Shown here piece after piece: positions 32,692 through 41,423 of a stretch of 64,000 nt of DNA. A program made the position numbers and the translations under genes. Source of the stretch: Deinococcus roseus (GTDB lineage: Bacteria; Deinococcota; Deinococci; Deinococcales; Deinococcaceae); NCBI RefSeq assembly GCF_014646895.1, contig NZ_BMOD01000003.1, forward strand, positions 124,001-188,000. Direction: 5' to 3'. The notes below the pieces were generated by a model, which worked only from the letters and a program-made list of their open reading frames with translations, had not been told where the DNA came from and did no database searches. Every line of letters begins with the position of its first letter. Positions within the stretch are counted from its first letter, which is position 1.

Positions 32692-34281
32692 ATGAGTTAT
32701 CGTATCTCTGCCGTATTTCCCAGCCAACAGCAAGCCCAGGATGCCGTCAATGAATTGAAATCCAGAGGCATTGCAGACACTGATCTTTCTTTCATTGCGC
32801 GTCAGGCCGATGGCACCGTCACCGATGGTCTTGTCGACCACCCCAACCATGAAGATGGCAAAGGGGCAGCCCGCGGTCTGGCCGTGGGGGCCAGTGCAGG
32901 CGCACTGTTTGGTCTGGCTGCAGCGTTGATTCCCGGCGTGGGACCCTTCATTACCGCAGGCTTTTTGGCCTCCTCACTGGGCGCAGCCGCAGGTGGAGCC
33001 GTCGCCGGAGCTGTGGTGGGTGGCGTCACTGGAACCCTCGCGGGCTCCCTTGCAGACGCTGGTTATGATCGCACCGAAGCCGAATACTACGAACGCTCCC
33101 TCAACGATGGTGGCGTGCTGTTGGCTGTGAATGTGCCCGAAAACCAGAACCGCGAGGAAGTCAGCAGCATCCTGCGCAACCACGGAGGCGATGTGAAAGG
33201 GGAGGGATTGCAGGGCGTTTCTGGTCAGGGCAGCCTGGCTTCCAGCCTCTCTGGTCGCACCGACACCCCCATGCGTACCGAAAACACCGTGGACCGTTCA
33301 GCCGGGCATGCCCCGGACAGCTGGACTGCTGGCACCACCGATCAGCAGAAAGGCCGCCCTCGCCTGTTCCCGCTGGATGAGCTGGTGAACACGCACCGCC
33401 ACGACATCGCCGGGGTCTACAATCCTGTGGGCCAGACCGTTTACGGCCTGGGCAATGAAAAGGTGGGGACCGTCCATCAGGCCCTCGCCCAGGAAAATGG
33501 CCGCATCCGTTACCTGCTGGTGGACGTGGGCAACTGGGCCAGCAACAAAATTGTGGCCATTCCGGTCGGACTCGCACGCATTGAGGACGATGGGGTGTAC
33601 TTTGACACCCTCAACCGCGAACAGGTCAGCAACCTGAGGGCTTACACCCCCGGTCAGGAATTCACCTACGATTCCCAGCTTGCAGATGAAAGCACCTGGC
33701 TGCACCCTGGCAACCATGCCCATGCTGCCACCGAAAACACCGCTTTCAGAGGGGAAACCCGCGAAGGTCTTTACAACAGAGAGGGCCTTTACAACAGCCC
33801 CACCCGCCTGCAACTGCTGGAAGAACGCCTGTTTGTGGACAAAGAGCGTTATGTGGCAGGCAGTGTGGAAGTGGGCAAACGCGTGGAAACCCGCACCGAG
33901 AACGTCAATGTGGAGCTGGAACGCGAAGAAGTGGTGATTGAACGCCACAAAGTGACCGGAGAACGTCCTGTGGAAGGGGATGTGCAACTGGGCGCAGACC
34001 GCCAGACCATCCGGGTGGACCTGGAAGCCGAGCGTGCCGATGTCGAGAAACGCGCTTACGTGACCGAAGAAGTCGAGGTGGGCAAACGCACCGAGACCGA
34101 ACGCCAGACCTTCACCGAAACCGTGGGCAAAGAGGTGCTGGAGGTCAACAAGACCGGGGATGTGGATGTGCGCGCAGACCGCACTGCTTCTGCAGGACTC
34201 CCGGAAGGCACCCGCCTGACCGAAGAGGAAGAAAAAGCCCGTCAAACCACCCTGCGGGACGATCAACTGGGCCGCAAATAA
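32692..34281 (+). CDS. Stress protein: 17M-like glycine-zipper domain, PRC-barrel, DUF2382
   Basis: This 529-residue protein starts at ATG 32692 after AAGGAGG. Residues 1-60 resemble general stress protein 17M (VFPSQQQAQDAVNELKSRGI). Residues about 65-125 are a Gly/Ala-rich hydrophobic hairpin (ALIPGVGPFITAGFLASSLG). A PRC-barrel-like domain follows (about 215-310: GQTVYGLGNEKVGTVHQAL, RYLLVDVGNW). The C-terminal 170 residues are charged DUF2382 repeats (VEVGKRVETRTENVNVELER). It probably acts in desiccation or oxidative stress at the membrane; this is inferred from domains. Confidence 0.85.
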   Translation: MSYRISAVFPSQQQAQDAVNELKSRGIADTDLSFIARQADGTVTDGLVDHPNHEDGKGAARGLAVGASAGALFGLAAALIPGVGPFITAGFLASSLGAAAGGAVAGAVVGGVTGTLAGSLADAGYDRTEAEYYERSLNDGGVLLAVNVPENQNREEVSSILRNHGGDVKGEGLQGVSGQGSLASSLSGRTDTPMRTENTVDRSAGHAPDSWTAGTTDQQKGRPRLFPLDELVNTHRHDIAGVYNPVGQTVYGLGNEKVGTVHQALAQENGRIRYLLVDVGNWASNKIVAIPVGLARIEDDGVYFDTLNREQVSNLRAYTPGQEFTYDSQLADESTWLHPGNHAHAATENTAFRGETREGLYNREGLYNSPTRLQLLEERLFVDKERYVAGSVEVGKRVETRTENVNVELEREEVVIERHKVTGERPVEGDVQLGADRQTIRVDLEAERADVEKRAYVTEEVEVGKRTETERQTFTETVGKEVLEVNKTGDVDVRADRTASAGLPEGTRLTEEEEKARQTTLRDDQLGRK

Positions 34282-34310
34282 AGCCTGAGCATCAAAAATA
34301 GGAAGTCCAG

Positions 34311-34345
34311 AGCACAACCCGTGTTGTTATGGGTTGTGCTTTTTG
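34311..34345. terminator. Terminator between converging genes
   Basis: AGCACAACCC (34311-34320) pairs perfectly with GGGTTGTGCT (34331-34340), followed by TTTTG on the plus strand. The end of the minus-strand acetyltransferase gene overlaps the hairpin. Confidence 0.8.
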
Positions 34346-34800
34346 TTGTGCTTTTCCAGATACACCAGACAGACTGCTTGCGGCGTTTCCCGTTCCAGGA
34401 AAATCTGGTAGCCCAGTTTCTGGTACAGCCGGATGTTGCCCACACTGACCTTTGCGGTGAACAGTTCATAACGCTGAACACCTGCAAATTTTTCCTCAAT
34501 GTGCTGCATCAGAAGCTGGCCCAGACCTTTACCTTGATGCGAAGGATGCACCATCAGTCTGCCCACATGGCAGGTGTGATTTTGCTGATGTGCCCGCACA
34601 GAACCAATGAGCTGGTCTCCTGAACGCAGCACCAGCACAGTTTGCTGTTGCAGGTCTGTTTGCAGGCTTTCCAGGCTCTGCATGAGGGGTGGGATGGGCA
34701 GGCCGCCCAGCAGATCCGACTCCGATTGAAAACACAGGCGTTGCAGGGCCAGCAATTCGGGAGCATCCAAGGGCTGGGCAGGTTCAGGCCACAGGTTCAT
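34327..34800 (-). CDS. GNAT-family N-acetyltransferase
   Basis: The 157-residue protein shows the acetyl-CoA motif in VGRLMVHPSHQGKGLGQLLM (Q/R-x-x-G-x-G/A) and the C-terminal SVGNIRLYQKLGYQIF segment. The substrate is unknown. ATG at 34800 is chosen over the TTG at 34815; neither has a good ribosome site. Confidence 0.85.
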   Translation of the reverse strand: MNLWPEPAQPLDAPELLALQRLCFQSESDLLGGLPIPPLMQSLESLQTDLQQQTVLVLRSGDQLIGSVRAHQQNHTCHVGRLMVHPSHQGKGLGQLLMQHIEEKFAGVQRYELFTAKVSVGNIRLYQKLGYQIFLERETPQAVCLVYLEKHNKKHNP

Positions 34801-35036
34801 GGCTTCAGTGTGCAAGATGAAATGATCCGGAGATGCCCAGTCTGCTTAGACAGTGCTGGATTTTTGGCATGGCTGGGCTTCAGTTGGTGTTGTTCAGAGA
34901 ACAGCAGGTGTCCTGGTGGTTTGCCCTGAGAAAAAAGAAGAGGATTTGCCCTGGTTGTGATCCGTAAAATCCCTGGGTGTTTCAGAAACCAGACGACTTC
35001 ACCTGAACATCATGCAATTCTGGCAGACTTGAGGGC

Positions 35037-35288
35037 ATGATGCTGGGCGTTCATCGGTTCACACTGATTTCACGGGCAGGAAACAGCAAGTGGACCCCGG
35101 AGGCGCTGGGGTCCTGGATTGAGGTGCTGACTGGTCATCAGGTCAGTGTGCAGGACCAGACCCGCAGTTCCTGGTTTGGGGTCAGCAAGGTGATGACTTT
35201 TGAGGTTTCCTTTGAAGGCGATCTCCAGCAGGCCAGTGCTTTTCTGAAGGTGTTGCAGCAACATTTCAAGGTGGAACCTGCACGTTGA
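35037..35288 (+). CDS. Small unknown protein (83 residues)
   Basis: The frame begins with two Met codons; GAGG is well spaced from the second (35040), which may be the true start. The protein is soluble, with alternating beta-type residues and a C-terminal helix (LQQASAFLKVLQQHFKV). No family is recognised. The repeat element copy 2 follows its stop by about 20 bases. Confidence 0.55.
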   Translation: MMLGVHRFTLISRAGNSKWTPEALGSWIEVLTGHQVSVQDQTRSSWFGVSKVMTFEVSFEGDLQQASAFLKVLQQHFKVEPAR

Positions 35289-35307
35289 GGTCAGGGTTTT
35301 AGAGCCT

Positions 35308-35401
35308 TTGACAGAAGAATAAGAGGTTTGATCTCTGAACGGTATTTTTTGAAATGGAAGGATTCAACCGAATCCTTCCATTTCACTGATCAACGCAGTA
35401 A
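35308..35401 (+). repeat. Conserved intergenic hairpin element, copy 2
   Basis: It shares the start (TTGACAGA, then AATAAGAGGTT) and end (AACGCAGTAA) of the copy at 22892-22982. Its 15-base stem, GAAATGGAAGGATTC with GAATCCTTCCATTTC, is perfect. Relative to copy 1, CAG has become TGG in the left arm and CTG has become CCA in the right arm, so pairing is kept. Confidence 0.75.
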
Positions 35402-35417
35402 GGAGCAAAACAAAAAG

Positions 35418-35517
35418 AGGAGACTGATATTGGTCAGTCTCCTACAGGACCCAATCTTGTGGGTCTACAGGCTTGATGCCTGTCCTGATTTTAGACCCTG
35501 CGCTTGCTGTCAGCAAG
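35418..35517. other. Cluster of hairpins, some mutually exclusive
   Basis: In order: AGGAGACTGA (35418-35427) with TCAGTCTCCT (35434-35443); GACCCA (35448-35453) with TGGGTC (35460-35465); ACAGGC (35467-35472) with GCCTGT (35478-35483); GGGTCTA (35461-35467) with TAGACCC (35492-35498), which competes with the second; and CTTGCTG (35503-35509) with CAGCAAG (35511-35517). It sits directly after repeat copy 2 and between converging genes. Confidence 0.55.
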
Positions 35518-35591
35518 ATGAAACAGGATGTCTTGTTACATAAACTGAACACTTTGCTGGAATTCAAGCGTTTTTCAGGACCTGTTGAAGA

Positions 35592-37082
35592 TCACTGGAT
35601 GGTGTAGGTGTCTCCGTACACCTGCCAGGTCAGGGGGGTGTTGAGGTCCAGGTTGCCATTGTTCAGAAACACCCGCTGGGCGGTGTCCACCCGTGAGGTG
35701 TCCTCGTGGGCAGCTTCGGTTTTCATGGCGGCGACCCGGGCATCCAGGAAGGCATGCAGGTAAGTGACTTCACTGCCGCCCTGTGCGGGGGTTCTGGCCT
35801 TGCCCATGGCGGTTTTGCGAATGCCCCCGAAGCTCACCGAATCTTCTCCGGGTCCGTGCATCACGATGGCATCGTAGTAGATGAATTGCCCCAGGGCCCG
35901 CAGACCGTCTGCTTTGGCCTGCTGTACGGCAGGATTGAAGTAGATCTGGTCACGAATGCCATCCTGGGCCTGCTGGAACAGCGGATCCTGGGCAGCGGTT
36001 TTCCAGTCACGGGTGAAGTTGGGGTCCAGTCCGGCATGGGAATCGGTGCCATTGACCTGCCTGAGGGCCGGGAGGTATTTGGCCAGCACATTGCTGGGGG
36101 CTTTGCTGGTGTAGTTCTGCACCACTTCCAGCATGTCTCCGGTGCCCGAGCAGAACCCGATGATGCCTGCAGTGTAGCCCCGCCCATCGTTGATGTCCTC
36201 GATGTAGGCATACTGGGCTTTCCAGTTCAGGGAGGAGTTTTCTGCACTGGACACAATTTGCATGGCGATGTCTTTTTTGCGTGGGTCGGTGAGGTCCACG
36301 CCGGTCTGGGTGGCCAGGGTTTTGACGCTCAGGGCTGTGGACTGCCCGGAGGTGTTGCCTGCTGCATCTTTTGCCCGCACCGTGAAGCTGTAACTGCTGT
36401 TTGCGGCCAGACCCGTTGCTTTGAAACTGGTGCCTGTGCTGCTTCCCAGAGAGGTGCCGTTCCTGAAGAGGTCATATCCGGTCACGCCCACATTGTCGCT
36501 GGAGGCCGTCCAGCTGAGGTCCACACTGCTGCTGGTCAGGTTGCTGCTTTTCAGACTTGTGGGAATGCTGGGAGCGACTGTGTCCTGCTTCAGGAATTTG
36601 AACCAGTTGACGTTCAGGAGGCCCCCCGTGGCGGTGCCTTTGAACAGCAGCACCAGTTTGCGGGTGGCAGGGGAGATGTTGACTGCAGAACTGACGGTGG
36701 TCCAGTTTTGCCACCCTCCGGTTCCAGCGACCGTCACCTTGCCCAGCAGCGTTCCGGTGCTGGAGTTTTCGTGTACTTCAATGGTGCCGCCACTGGAAGC
36801 ACTGGCCACCCGGAATTGCATTTTCACGGCTGGGGCACTGAAATTCACGGTGTTGAAGGTGAGGGTGTCTCCGGGATCGATGTAACCCACATTCTGACCT
36901 CCACCGGTGTCGGTGGTGGTTTCTTTCTGGGTGCCAGTCTGGCTGTCGTGGCTTTCGGCTTCAATCTGGCCAAACGCATCCCAGGTGGCCTGCCGGGCAA
37001 CCGCCTGGGTGGGTGGCTGGGTGCAGGCACTCAGGGTGGCAGCCGTCAGCAGCAGGATGGACAGTTTGCGGGTCTGGGTCAT
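35592..37082 (-). CDS. GH46 chitosanase lipoprotein with CBM6-like and fibronectin III domains
   Basis: The 496-residue protein has a lipoprotein signal (lipobox LSAC), a CBM6-like sugar-binding domain (about 35-165), a fibronectin type III domain (about 170-260) and a GH46 catalytic domain (about 265-496). The likely catalytic pair is E281 (SSAENSS) and D299 (NDGRGYT), 18 residues apart as in the Streptomyces N174 enzyme (Glu22, Asp40). GH46 enzymes cut chitosan with inversion. AAGGAG precedes the ATG. A good promoter lies 140 bases upstream. Confidence 0.92.
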   Translation of the reverse strand: MTQTRKLSILLLTAATLSACTQPPTQAVARQATWDAFGQIEAESHDSQTGTQKETTTDTGGGQNVGYIDPGDTLTFNTVNFSAPAVKMQFRVASASSGGTIEVHENSSTGTLLGKVTVAGTGGWQNWTTVSSAVNISPATRKLVLLFKGTATGGLLNVNWFKFLKQDTVAPSIPTSLKSSNLTSSSVDLSWTASSDNVGVTGYDLFRNGTSLGSSTGTSFKATGLAANSSYSFTVRAKDAAGNTSGQSTALSVKTLATQTGVDLTDPRKKDIAMQIVSSAENSSLNWKAQYAYIEDINDGRGYTAGIIGFCSGTGDMLEVVQNYTSKAPSNVLAKYLPALRQVNGTDSHAGLDPNFTRDWKTAAQDPLFQQAQDGIRDQIYFNPAVQQAKADGLRALGQFIYYDAIVMHGPGEDSVSFGGIRKTAMGKARTPAQGGSEVTYLHAFLDARVAAMKTEAAHEDTSRVDTAQRVFLNNGNLDLNTPLTWQVYGDTYTIQ

Positions 37083-37228
37083 GGCTCTCCTTGATGGTGT
37101 GGTGCAATGTTGTGAATGGCTTTCCCCTGGAACAGCCAGAGCATGAATTTCTGGGATCCGGGTGCAAACTTTTGAGGCAGGTCTGGATTCAGCTCTGCTG
37201 GTGTGGGTTTGAAGGGAAGGCTGGGTAT

Positions 37229-37257
37229 ATATTAACTTTGTTTATTAATAAATTCAA
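37229..37257 (-). promoter_or_regulatory. Promoter of the chitosanase gene with internal palindrome
   Basis: On the minus strand TTGAAT (37257-37252) and TAATAT (37234-37229) are 17 bases apart. The spacer contains the 12-bp palindrome TTTATTAATAAA, a possible operator. The patch is notably AT-rich. Confidence 0.65.
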
Positions 37258-37298
37258 GTCAGGGGAATCCCGCAGCAGGGTCTCAACAATCCAGACCC

Positions 37299-37327
37299 AA
37301 AAAAGCACCAGCCGGTACTGGGCTGGT
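37299..37327 (-). terminator. Intrinsic terminator after SRPBCC gene
   Basis: On the minus strand ACCAGCC pairs with GGCTGGT around a seven-base loop and is followed by GC and six U. Confidence 0.8.
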
Positions 37328-37349
37328 ACGTTGCTGTTCAAAGTCTGCT

Positions 37350-37823
37350 TCAGAAGGCCTGTCTGGATCTGGCTCCTTCATGACTGCCTTTTTCCTTGTT
37401 GTTGATGCCTTCAAGCATCTCAAAGAAACGGGTGATCTGTTGCCCGGATTCTTGCAGCAGCTGGTCTTTTTTGGACCTCAGCATCAGTTTGGCCAGGGCA
37501 GGACCTTGCAGGGTGACCTCCTGCTCGATTTCCACGCCCTCACCCTGCACATGCAGGGAACGTTTGATCAAGAGCTGGGTGCCTTGCAGATAAGGGACGG
37601 CCAGAACAAAGTTTTCCAGCATGTGGCAGGCCACCACTTCAAAAGCCACGGCTTTGCCATCTTTGTAGGTCAGGGTGCCTTTGACGTGCTGACGGAAGGG
37701 TCCAGAAAGTTCTGCACTCTGCAGGGTGGGATCCCACGTAGGCCAGTGTTTGGGATTGGTCCAGAGTTGCCAGACGGCCTGTGCAGATGCGGTGGTGGTG
37801 GCGCTGTAGGTGCTGATGTTCAT
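37350..37823 (-). CDS. SRPBCC-superfamily protein
   Basis: The 157-residue protein begins with the START-like pattern YSATTTASAQAVWQLWTNPKHWPTWDPTLQSAEL-type segment of the polyketide cyclase/SRPBCC fold, which forms a hydrophobic ligand pocket. AAGGAGCACC precedes the ATG. The ligand is unknown. It is set off from the chitosanase gene by its own terminator. A GAAAGCGCTTTTC site lies about 170 bases upstream on its strand. Confidence 0.75.
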   Translation of the reverse strand: MNISTYSATTTASAQAVWQLWTNPKHWPTWDPTLQSAELSGPFRQHVKGTLTYKDGKAVAFEVVACHMLENFVLAVPYLQGTQLLIKRSLHVQGEGVEIEQEVTLQGPALAKLMLRSKKDQLLQESGQQITRFFEMLEGINNKEKGSHEGARSRQAF

Positions 37824-38235
37824 GGTGCTCCTTCACTGGCCATTGCTGGTCCTGGGTTGGCTGTGTGCAAGAAGAGGTCAGAAGAATTTGACCAGGGCAC
37901 GCAGGGGAAAGCTGACTGAAACGAACAGTTTGCCAGGATCAGTGGATGCAGGCAGAATAGCAGGCAAACCCTCTCTGAATTATTACAGCGAAAAGCGCTT
38001 TCAGACGATACAAATGCTTTACAGAACTGTTTTTGAGCAGGAAATGTGCTTTGTGGTTGTTGCTTTCAATTGTTCTCTGAAAAGACAAATGCCAGAAAAA
38101 GGATTTCCAGAACGATGTAATTCAACAAGAAGGCCTGGGGTTTTGCTGGAGCAGGTGGGCAAAAACGTCAAATGGTCATGGAATCGATTGCGTAAAACGT
38201 TTCCAGTGAATTCATCGCGTAAAAATCACCCCTGC
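37824..38235. other. Intergenic region without a supported gene
   Basis: It contains AAAAGCGCTTTC (37991-38002), one of three similar intergenic sites, next to a TAATAAT stretch on the minus strand that could be a -10 box. GCGTAAAA occurs twice (near 38190 and 38217). Confidence 0.4.
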
Positions 38236-38649
38236 TTATTCCTCCACGATCAGGCGGTGCTGCTGCAAAATGCGGTTCAGGCCACTGGCCCGCGCGTTGG
38301 GAATCAGGCACATCCAGCCCGACTCAAACCCACCCTGCTTTTGCAGCACATACAGGGTGTGCACCTCACCCACAGCGGCTTTGCGCAGAATGGCAGATTC
38401 CAGGGCAAAAGGATAACGGTAAGCCCCCAGGTGGGCATAAGCAGACAGATCGACTTCAAAAAAGCGGGCAGCCTGGTCCAGATTGGAGGTGCCAAAAGGC
38501 ATCTCCTGGGGGCCATAAGCATAATACAAATCTGAAATCGAGCACAGCTGTTGTGCTGCCAGCGGAGAAACACTGAAAATGTGTCGGGTGGGCAGAGGAA
38601 CCACAAAGCCCTCTCCATCCCCATAAAGTGGGGTGTTGAAATGGTGCAT
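38236..38649 (-). CDS. Unknown protein (137 residues), probably leaderless
   Basis: The protein begins MHHFNTPLYGDGEGFVVPLP and has no signal peptide or membrane segment. It is rich in aromatic and Gln residues and ends ILQQHRLIVEE. No family is recognised. The ATG has no ribosome site; TAAAAT ends exactly six bases before it, the same geometry as the MerR gene at 55207. Confidence 0.6.
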   Translation of the reverse strand: MHHFNTPLYGDGEGFVVPLPTRHIFSVSPLAAQQLCSISDLYYAYGPQEMPFGTSNLDQAARFFEVDLSAYAHLGAYRYPFALESAILRKAAVGEVHTLYVLQKQGGFESGWMCLIPNARASGLNRILQQHRLIVEE

Positions 38650-38719
38650 GGCTGGATTTTAAAGGACCAAGCTGAAGTGAAGAAGCATCAGGGATTCCCC
38701 TGATGTCCTGCATCTCCCT

Positions 38720-39502
38720 TCACCACCCGTATTTTTGCTTGATTTGCCGCCATTGCTTCTTCAAGAAAGCTTCCACAGGATGGGTCCAGGCCCCTCCCAC
38801 GGTTCCGGCCCTCAAGGCAGAAATCAAATCCTCCGGGGTGTGCACCGGACGCAGGGGGGTTTCCACCCAGGCTTCCCCGATGTCCTGAATGGTGTGGGCA
38901 TCAGAGCCTGCACACTGGGGCAGATTGCGTTCGTTGGCCCACACCACCGCAGCGGCATTGTAACGCCTTCTGGACAGCCGGGAATTGAAGGTTTCCACAA
39001 TGTCAATGGAATCTGCAATGCGCATGGTGGCTTCAGGACGCAAACGGTAGCGTTTCAATGGATCGAAGCCATGCTGCAGCATCACCAGACCACCCTGGGC
39101 CTTGATTTCCTTTACGGTTTCTTCTGGCGTGAGGCCTGGAGGAATGCGCTCTTTTAAAAAAAGGGCGTTGAGTTCCCCTTCGCTGGTGGTGACCTCCTCT
39201 CCGGGAATCACCCAGAAATCCTGATCCAGACCTTCTTCCTTCACAATCTTCTGCAATTCCAGACCGCCCCACACCTGATCGTGGTCCGTGACGGCCAGCA
39301 CCCGGATGTTGCCGGTCAGGCAGGCTCCGGGCATCAATTTCAGGGGCGTTTTGCAATCGTGGGAAGCCTCCGAATGGCAGTGCAGGTCAATGCGCATCAC
39401 CGGCACCCCTTCCCGATAGACCGGATCGATGGTGGGACGAGGACGGCTGGAATTTGTGAAGGGGATGTTTGGTGGGGTGGGTTCAGAAGTGATCTTAGAC
39501 AT
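38720..39502 (-). CDS. PHP-domain phosphoesterase
   Basis: The 260-residue protein carries the PHP metal motif DLHCHSEASHD at about residues 39-49, then VTDHD, PGEEVTT, LQHGFDP and AGSDAHT, the expected metal-ligand set. PHP enzymes hydrolyse phosphate esters such as histidinol phosphate or nucleotides; a residue set near ERIP and the N-terminal tail differ from HisK. AGGAGAACC precedes the ATG. It overlaps the end of the lipid kinase-like gene by eight bases, so the two are co-translated. Confidence 0.85.
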   Translation of the reverse strand: MSKITSEPTPPNIPFTNSSRPRPTIDPVYREGVPVMRIDLHCHSEASHDCKTPLKLMPGACLTGNIRVLAVTDHDQVWGGLELQKIVKEEGLDQDFWVIPGEEVTTSEGELNALFLKERIPPGLTPEETVKEIKAQGGLVMLQHGFDPLKRYRLRPEATMRIADSIDIVETFNSRLSRRRYNAAAVVWANERNLPQCAGSDAHTIQDIGEAWVETPLRPVHTPEDLISALRAGTVGGAWTHPVEAFLKKQWRQIKQKYGW

Positions 39503-40406
39503 GGTGGTTCTCCTGTGCGGGCACCAGCAGGTTCAGGGCACCTTTCATCACCTCAATCACAATTTGCCCCTCGGCGTTGGGGACCATGCCTGTGGCCCCA
39601 TGGGGCCGGATTTCCCCATCAATGTGGAAAGGCTGCCCGCTCCAGTGCAGTTCGATGAATTCACCCTTGTGGTGGGAAACACTGGCCAGATCGGTGAAAT
39701 TCCCTCCCAGCAGTCCACCCAGGTAGGTGAACATGCTTTCCTGTTGCTCCTGATTGATGGTGACCACATCCAGAAAGCCATCTCCCGTATGGGCCAGAGG
39801 GGCAAGGCGCAAACGGGGTCCGGTGGCCTGGGTGTTCAGCACCTCGGTCATCAGGTAACTGCCAGAAAAGTCAGCGTGGTCCACGCAGAGCACGGTGGGC
39901 ACAGGCTGGTAGCCACTCAGGGTGGTGCTCATGGCCTGCAGTGCCCGCACCGGACTCTTGCCGTTCTGGGGGTTGTAAGCGGCCAGCACATCGGCATAAA
40001 GGCCACATCCGCAGGCCTCCAGAAAAAAATCCTCGCCCCAGGGGGCACGCACCCGGCCCACATCGAAGGGCACTGTGGTCCCGCCAGCATAACGGGAAAT
40101 CACCTCCAGGGGCTCTCCAATGATGCCCAGGGTGCGTCCAATGTTGTTGGCGGTCCCCATCGGCAACAAACCCAGATACAGGTCTTTGCCCAGCAGGTGC
40201 AAAGCTGTGGCCCTCACGGTGCCATCTCCGCCCGCCACAAAAACCGCTCCACGGGCATCTTGCAGGGCTTTTTCAAGGTCATCTTCGCAACTGGTGGCCT
40301 GATAGACGGGCTGGTATCCAATGCCAGACAGGGCATCGATCAGGGCTTCAGGGGTGATTCTGTTGCTGCCACCGGCATTCTGGTTGTAAATCAGGGTCGC
40401 TTCCAT
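39495..40406 (-). CDS. Diacylglycerol kinase-like (YegS/BmrU) lipid kinase
   Basis: The 303-residue protein has the DAGK catalytic-domain motifs: YNQNAGGSN near the start, VAGGDGTVRA (GGDGT, about residues 58-67) and LPMGTANNIGRTLG. The second domain has FFLEACGCGLYADV. The family phosphorylates diacylglycerol, ceramide or other lipids with ATP at the inner membrane face. The overlapping PHP phosphoesterase suggests a phosphorylation and dephosphorylation pair or a shared lipid-phosphate substrate; this is inference. Confidence 0.88.
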   Translation of the reverse strand: MEATLIYNQNAGGSNRITPEALIDALSGIGYQPVYQATSCEDDLEKALQDARGAVFVAGGDGTVRATALHLLGKDLYLGLLPMGTANNIGRTLGIIGEPLEVISRYAGGTTVPFDVGRVRAPWGEDFFLEACGCGLYADVLAAYNPQNGKSPVRALQAMSTTLSGYQPVPTVLCVDHADFSGSYLMTEVLNTQATGPRLRLAPLAHTGDGFLDVVTINQEQQESMFTYLGGLLGGNFTDLASVSHHKGEFIELHWSGQPFHIDGEIRPHGATGMVPNAEGQIVIEVMKGALNLLVPAQENHHV

Positions 40407-40487
40407 GTCTGAATCCTTGTCTGAATTGATTTGTGGAGTGTGATTTGTGGGGTGTGTTTGTGCATCAGGGATCGAAGCAAAAGATAT

Positions 40488-41423
40488 TCAGGCCTGCTGG
40501 GAGGAATCCTGCAAAGGGATTCTGCGGTATGCGGCCTGAATCCAGGCGTACAGTCCATACAGCAACATGCCCAATGCAATCAGACTGTAGGCAATGACAC
40601 CTCCTGGTGCCCGTTCAAAACTGCGAATGGCCTCTGACATGCCTCCTGCTTTCTCTGCATCGATGTACCATGCGGCTTTCAGGAACAACCAGCCCACCAT
40701 GCCCACCACCAGTCCACGGGCCAGGATGCCGATCCGGCCCACCACCACCATGGCGGTTTGCTGGTGACGGTTCAGGTGCCAGCTTTCCATGTGCTTCATG
40801 AAAGAACCTTTGACGGCCACATAGATCTGGTTGAGTGCCAACGCCAGAAACACCAGTCCCAGCAATCCCACCATTTCACGGCCAGCAGGAAGCTCCAGAA
40901 TGCGGGCAGTCCAGTGTTCCTCAGAGTTCTGGTCCCACACGTGGTCCTTGAGCAAAGACACCCGCACAGCAGCCCAGGACAGGGTCAAATAAGCTGCACC
41001 ACTGAAGGCATAACCCATCCGTTTGAAAATGCCTTTTAATTTTTTCCCCTGTCCTTCGGGATCCAGAAAAGCCCTCAGGAATTGCCAGAGGCTGTATCCC
41101 AGCAAGCCGATGGCCAGAACCACCAGCATCACATCGCTGAAGGTGTTGCGCCCCAGGTATTCCAGCGCCCCCCGCTGGTCTGTTGGATTGCGCCCTTCCT
41201 GCAGCACCCCCCGGATGGCCAGAAAAGCGATGGTCAGGTACATGATCCCTTTGCAGAAGTAGCCAAATCGGGCAAATTTTTCCAGCCAGGGGGCAGCTTT
41301 TTGAACTTTGTCCCTGACGTGGGCTTTGGCCCGGCTGGAAATGGAGTCTGGCGGGGAAGATTGGGCAGTGTTTTGTGAATGGGAACCCATGGATTTTGGA
41401 GGCATGACTGTATGTTGATGCAT
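40488..41423 (-). CDS. DUF1206 membrane protein
   Basis: The 311-residue protein has six membrane helices arranged as three repeats of two, each starting with an ARFGYFCKGIMYLTIAFLA-like segment (KRMGYAFSGAAYLTLS and VGRIGILARGLVVGMVG in the later units). That is the DUF1206 triple repeat. Its function is unknown. The N-terminus is uncertain: ATG 41423 is used, ATG 41405 is possible, and neither has a ribosome site. Imperfect 14-base tandem units (GATTTGTGGAGTGT then GATTTGTGGGGTGT) lie after its neighbour's start at 40430-40462. Confidence 0.82.
   Translation of the reverse strand: MHQHTVMPPKSMGSHSQNTAQSSPPDSISSRAKAHVRDKVQKAAPWLEKFARFGYFCKGIMYLTIAFLAIRGVLQEGRNPTDQRGALEYLGRNTFSDVMLVVLAIGLLGYSLWQFLRAFLDPEGQGKKLKGIFKRMGYAFSGAAYLTLSWAAVRVSLLKDHVWDQNSEEHWTARILELPAGREMVGLLGLVFLALALNQIYVAVKGSFMKHMESWHLNRHQQTAMVVVGRIGILARGLVVGMVGWLFLKAAWYIDAEKAGGMSEAIRSFERAPGGVIAYSLIALGMLLYGLYAWIQAAYRRIPLQDSSQQA

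Noticed and set aside
37810..38535. 241-residue plus-strand frame over the SRPBCC upstream region
   Set aside because: It overlaps minus-strand genes at both ends and has no ribosome site or conserved pattern.
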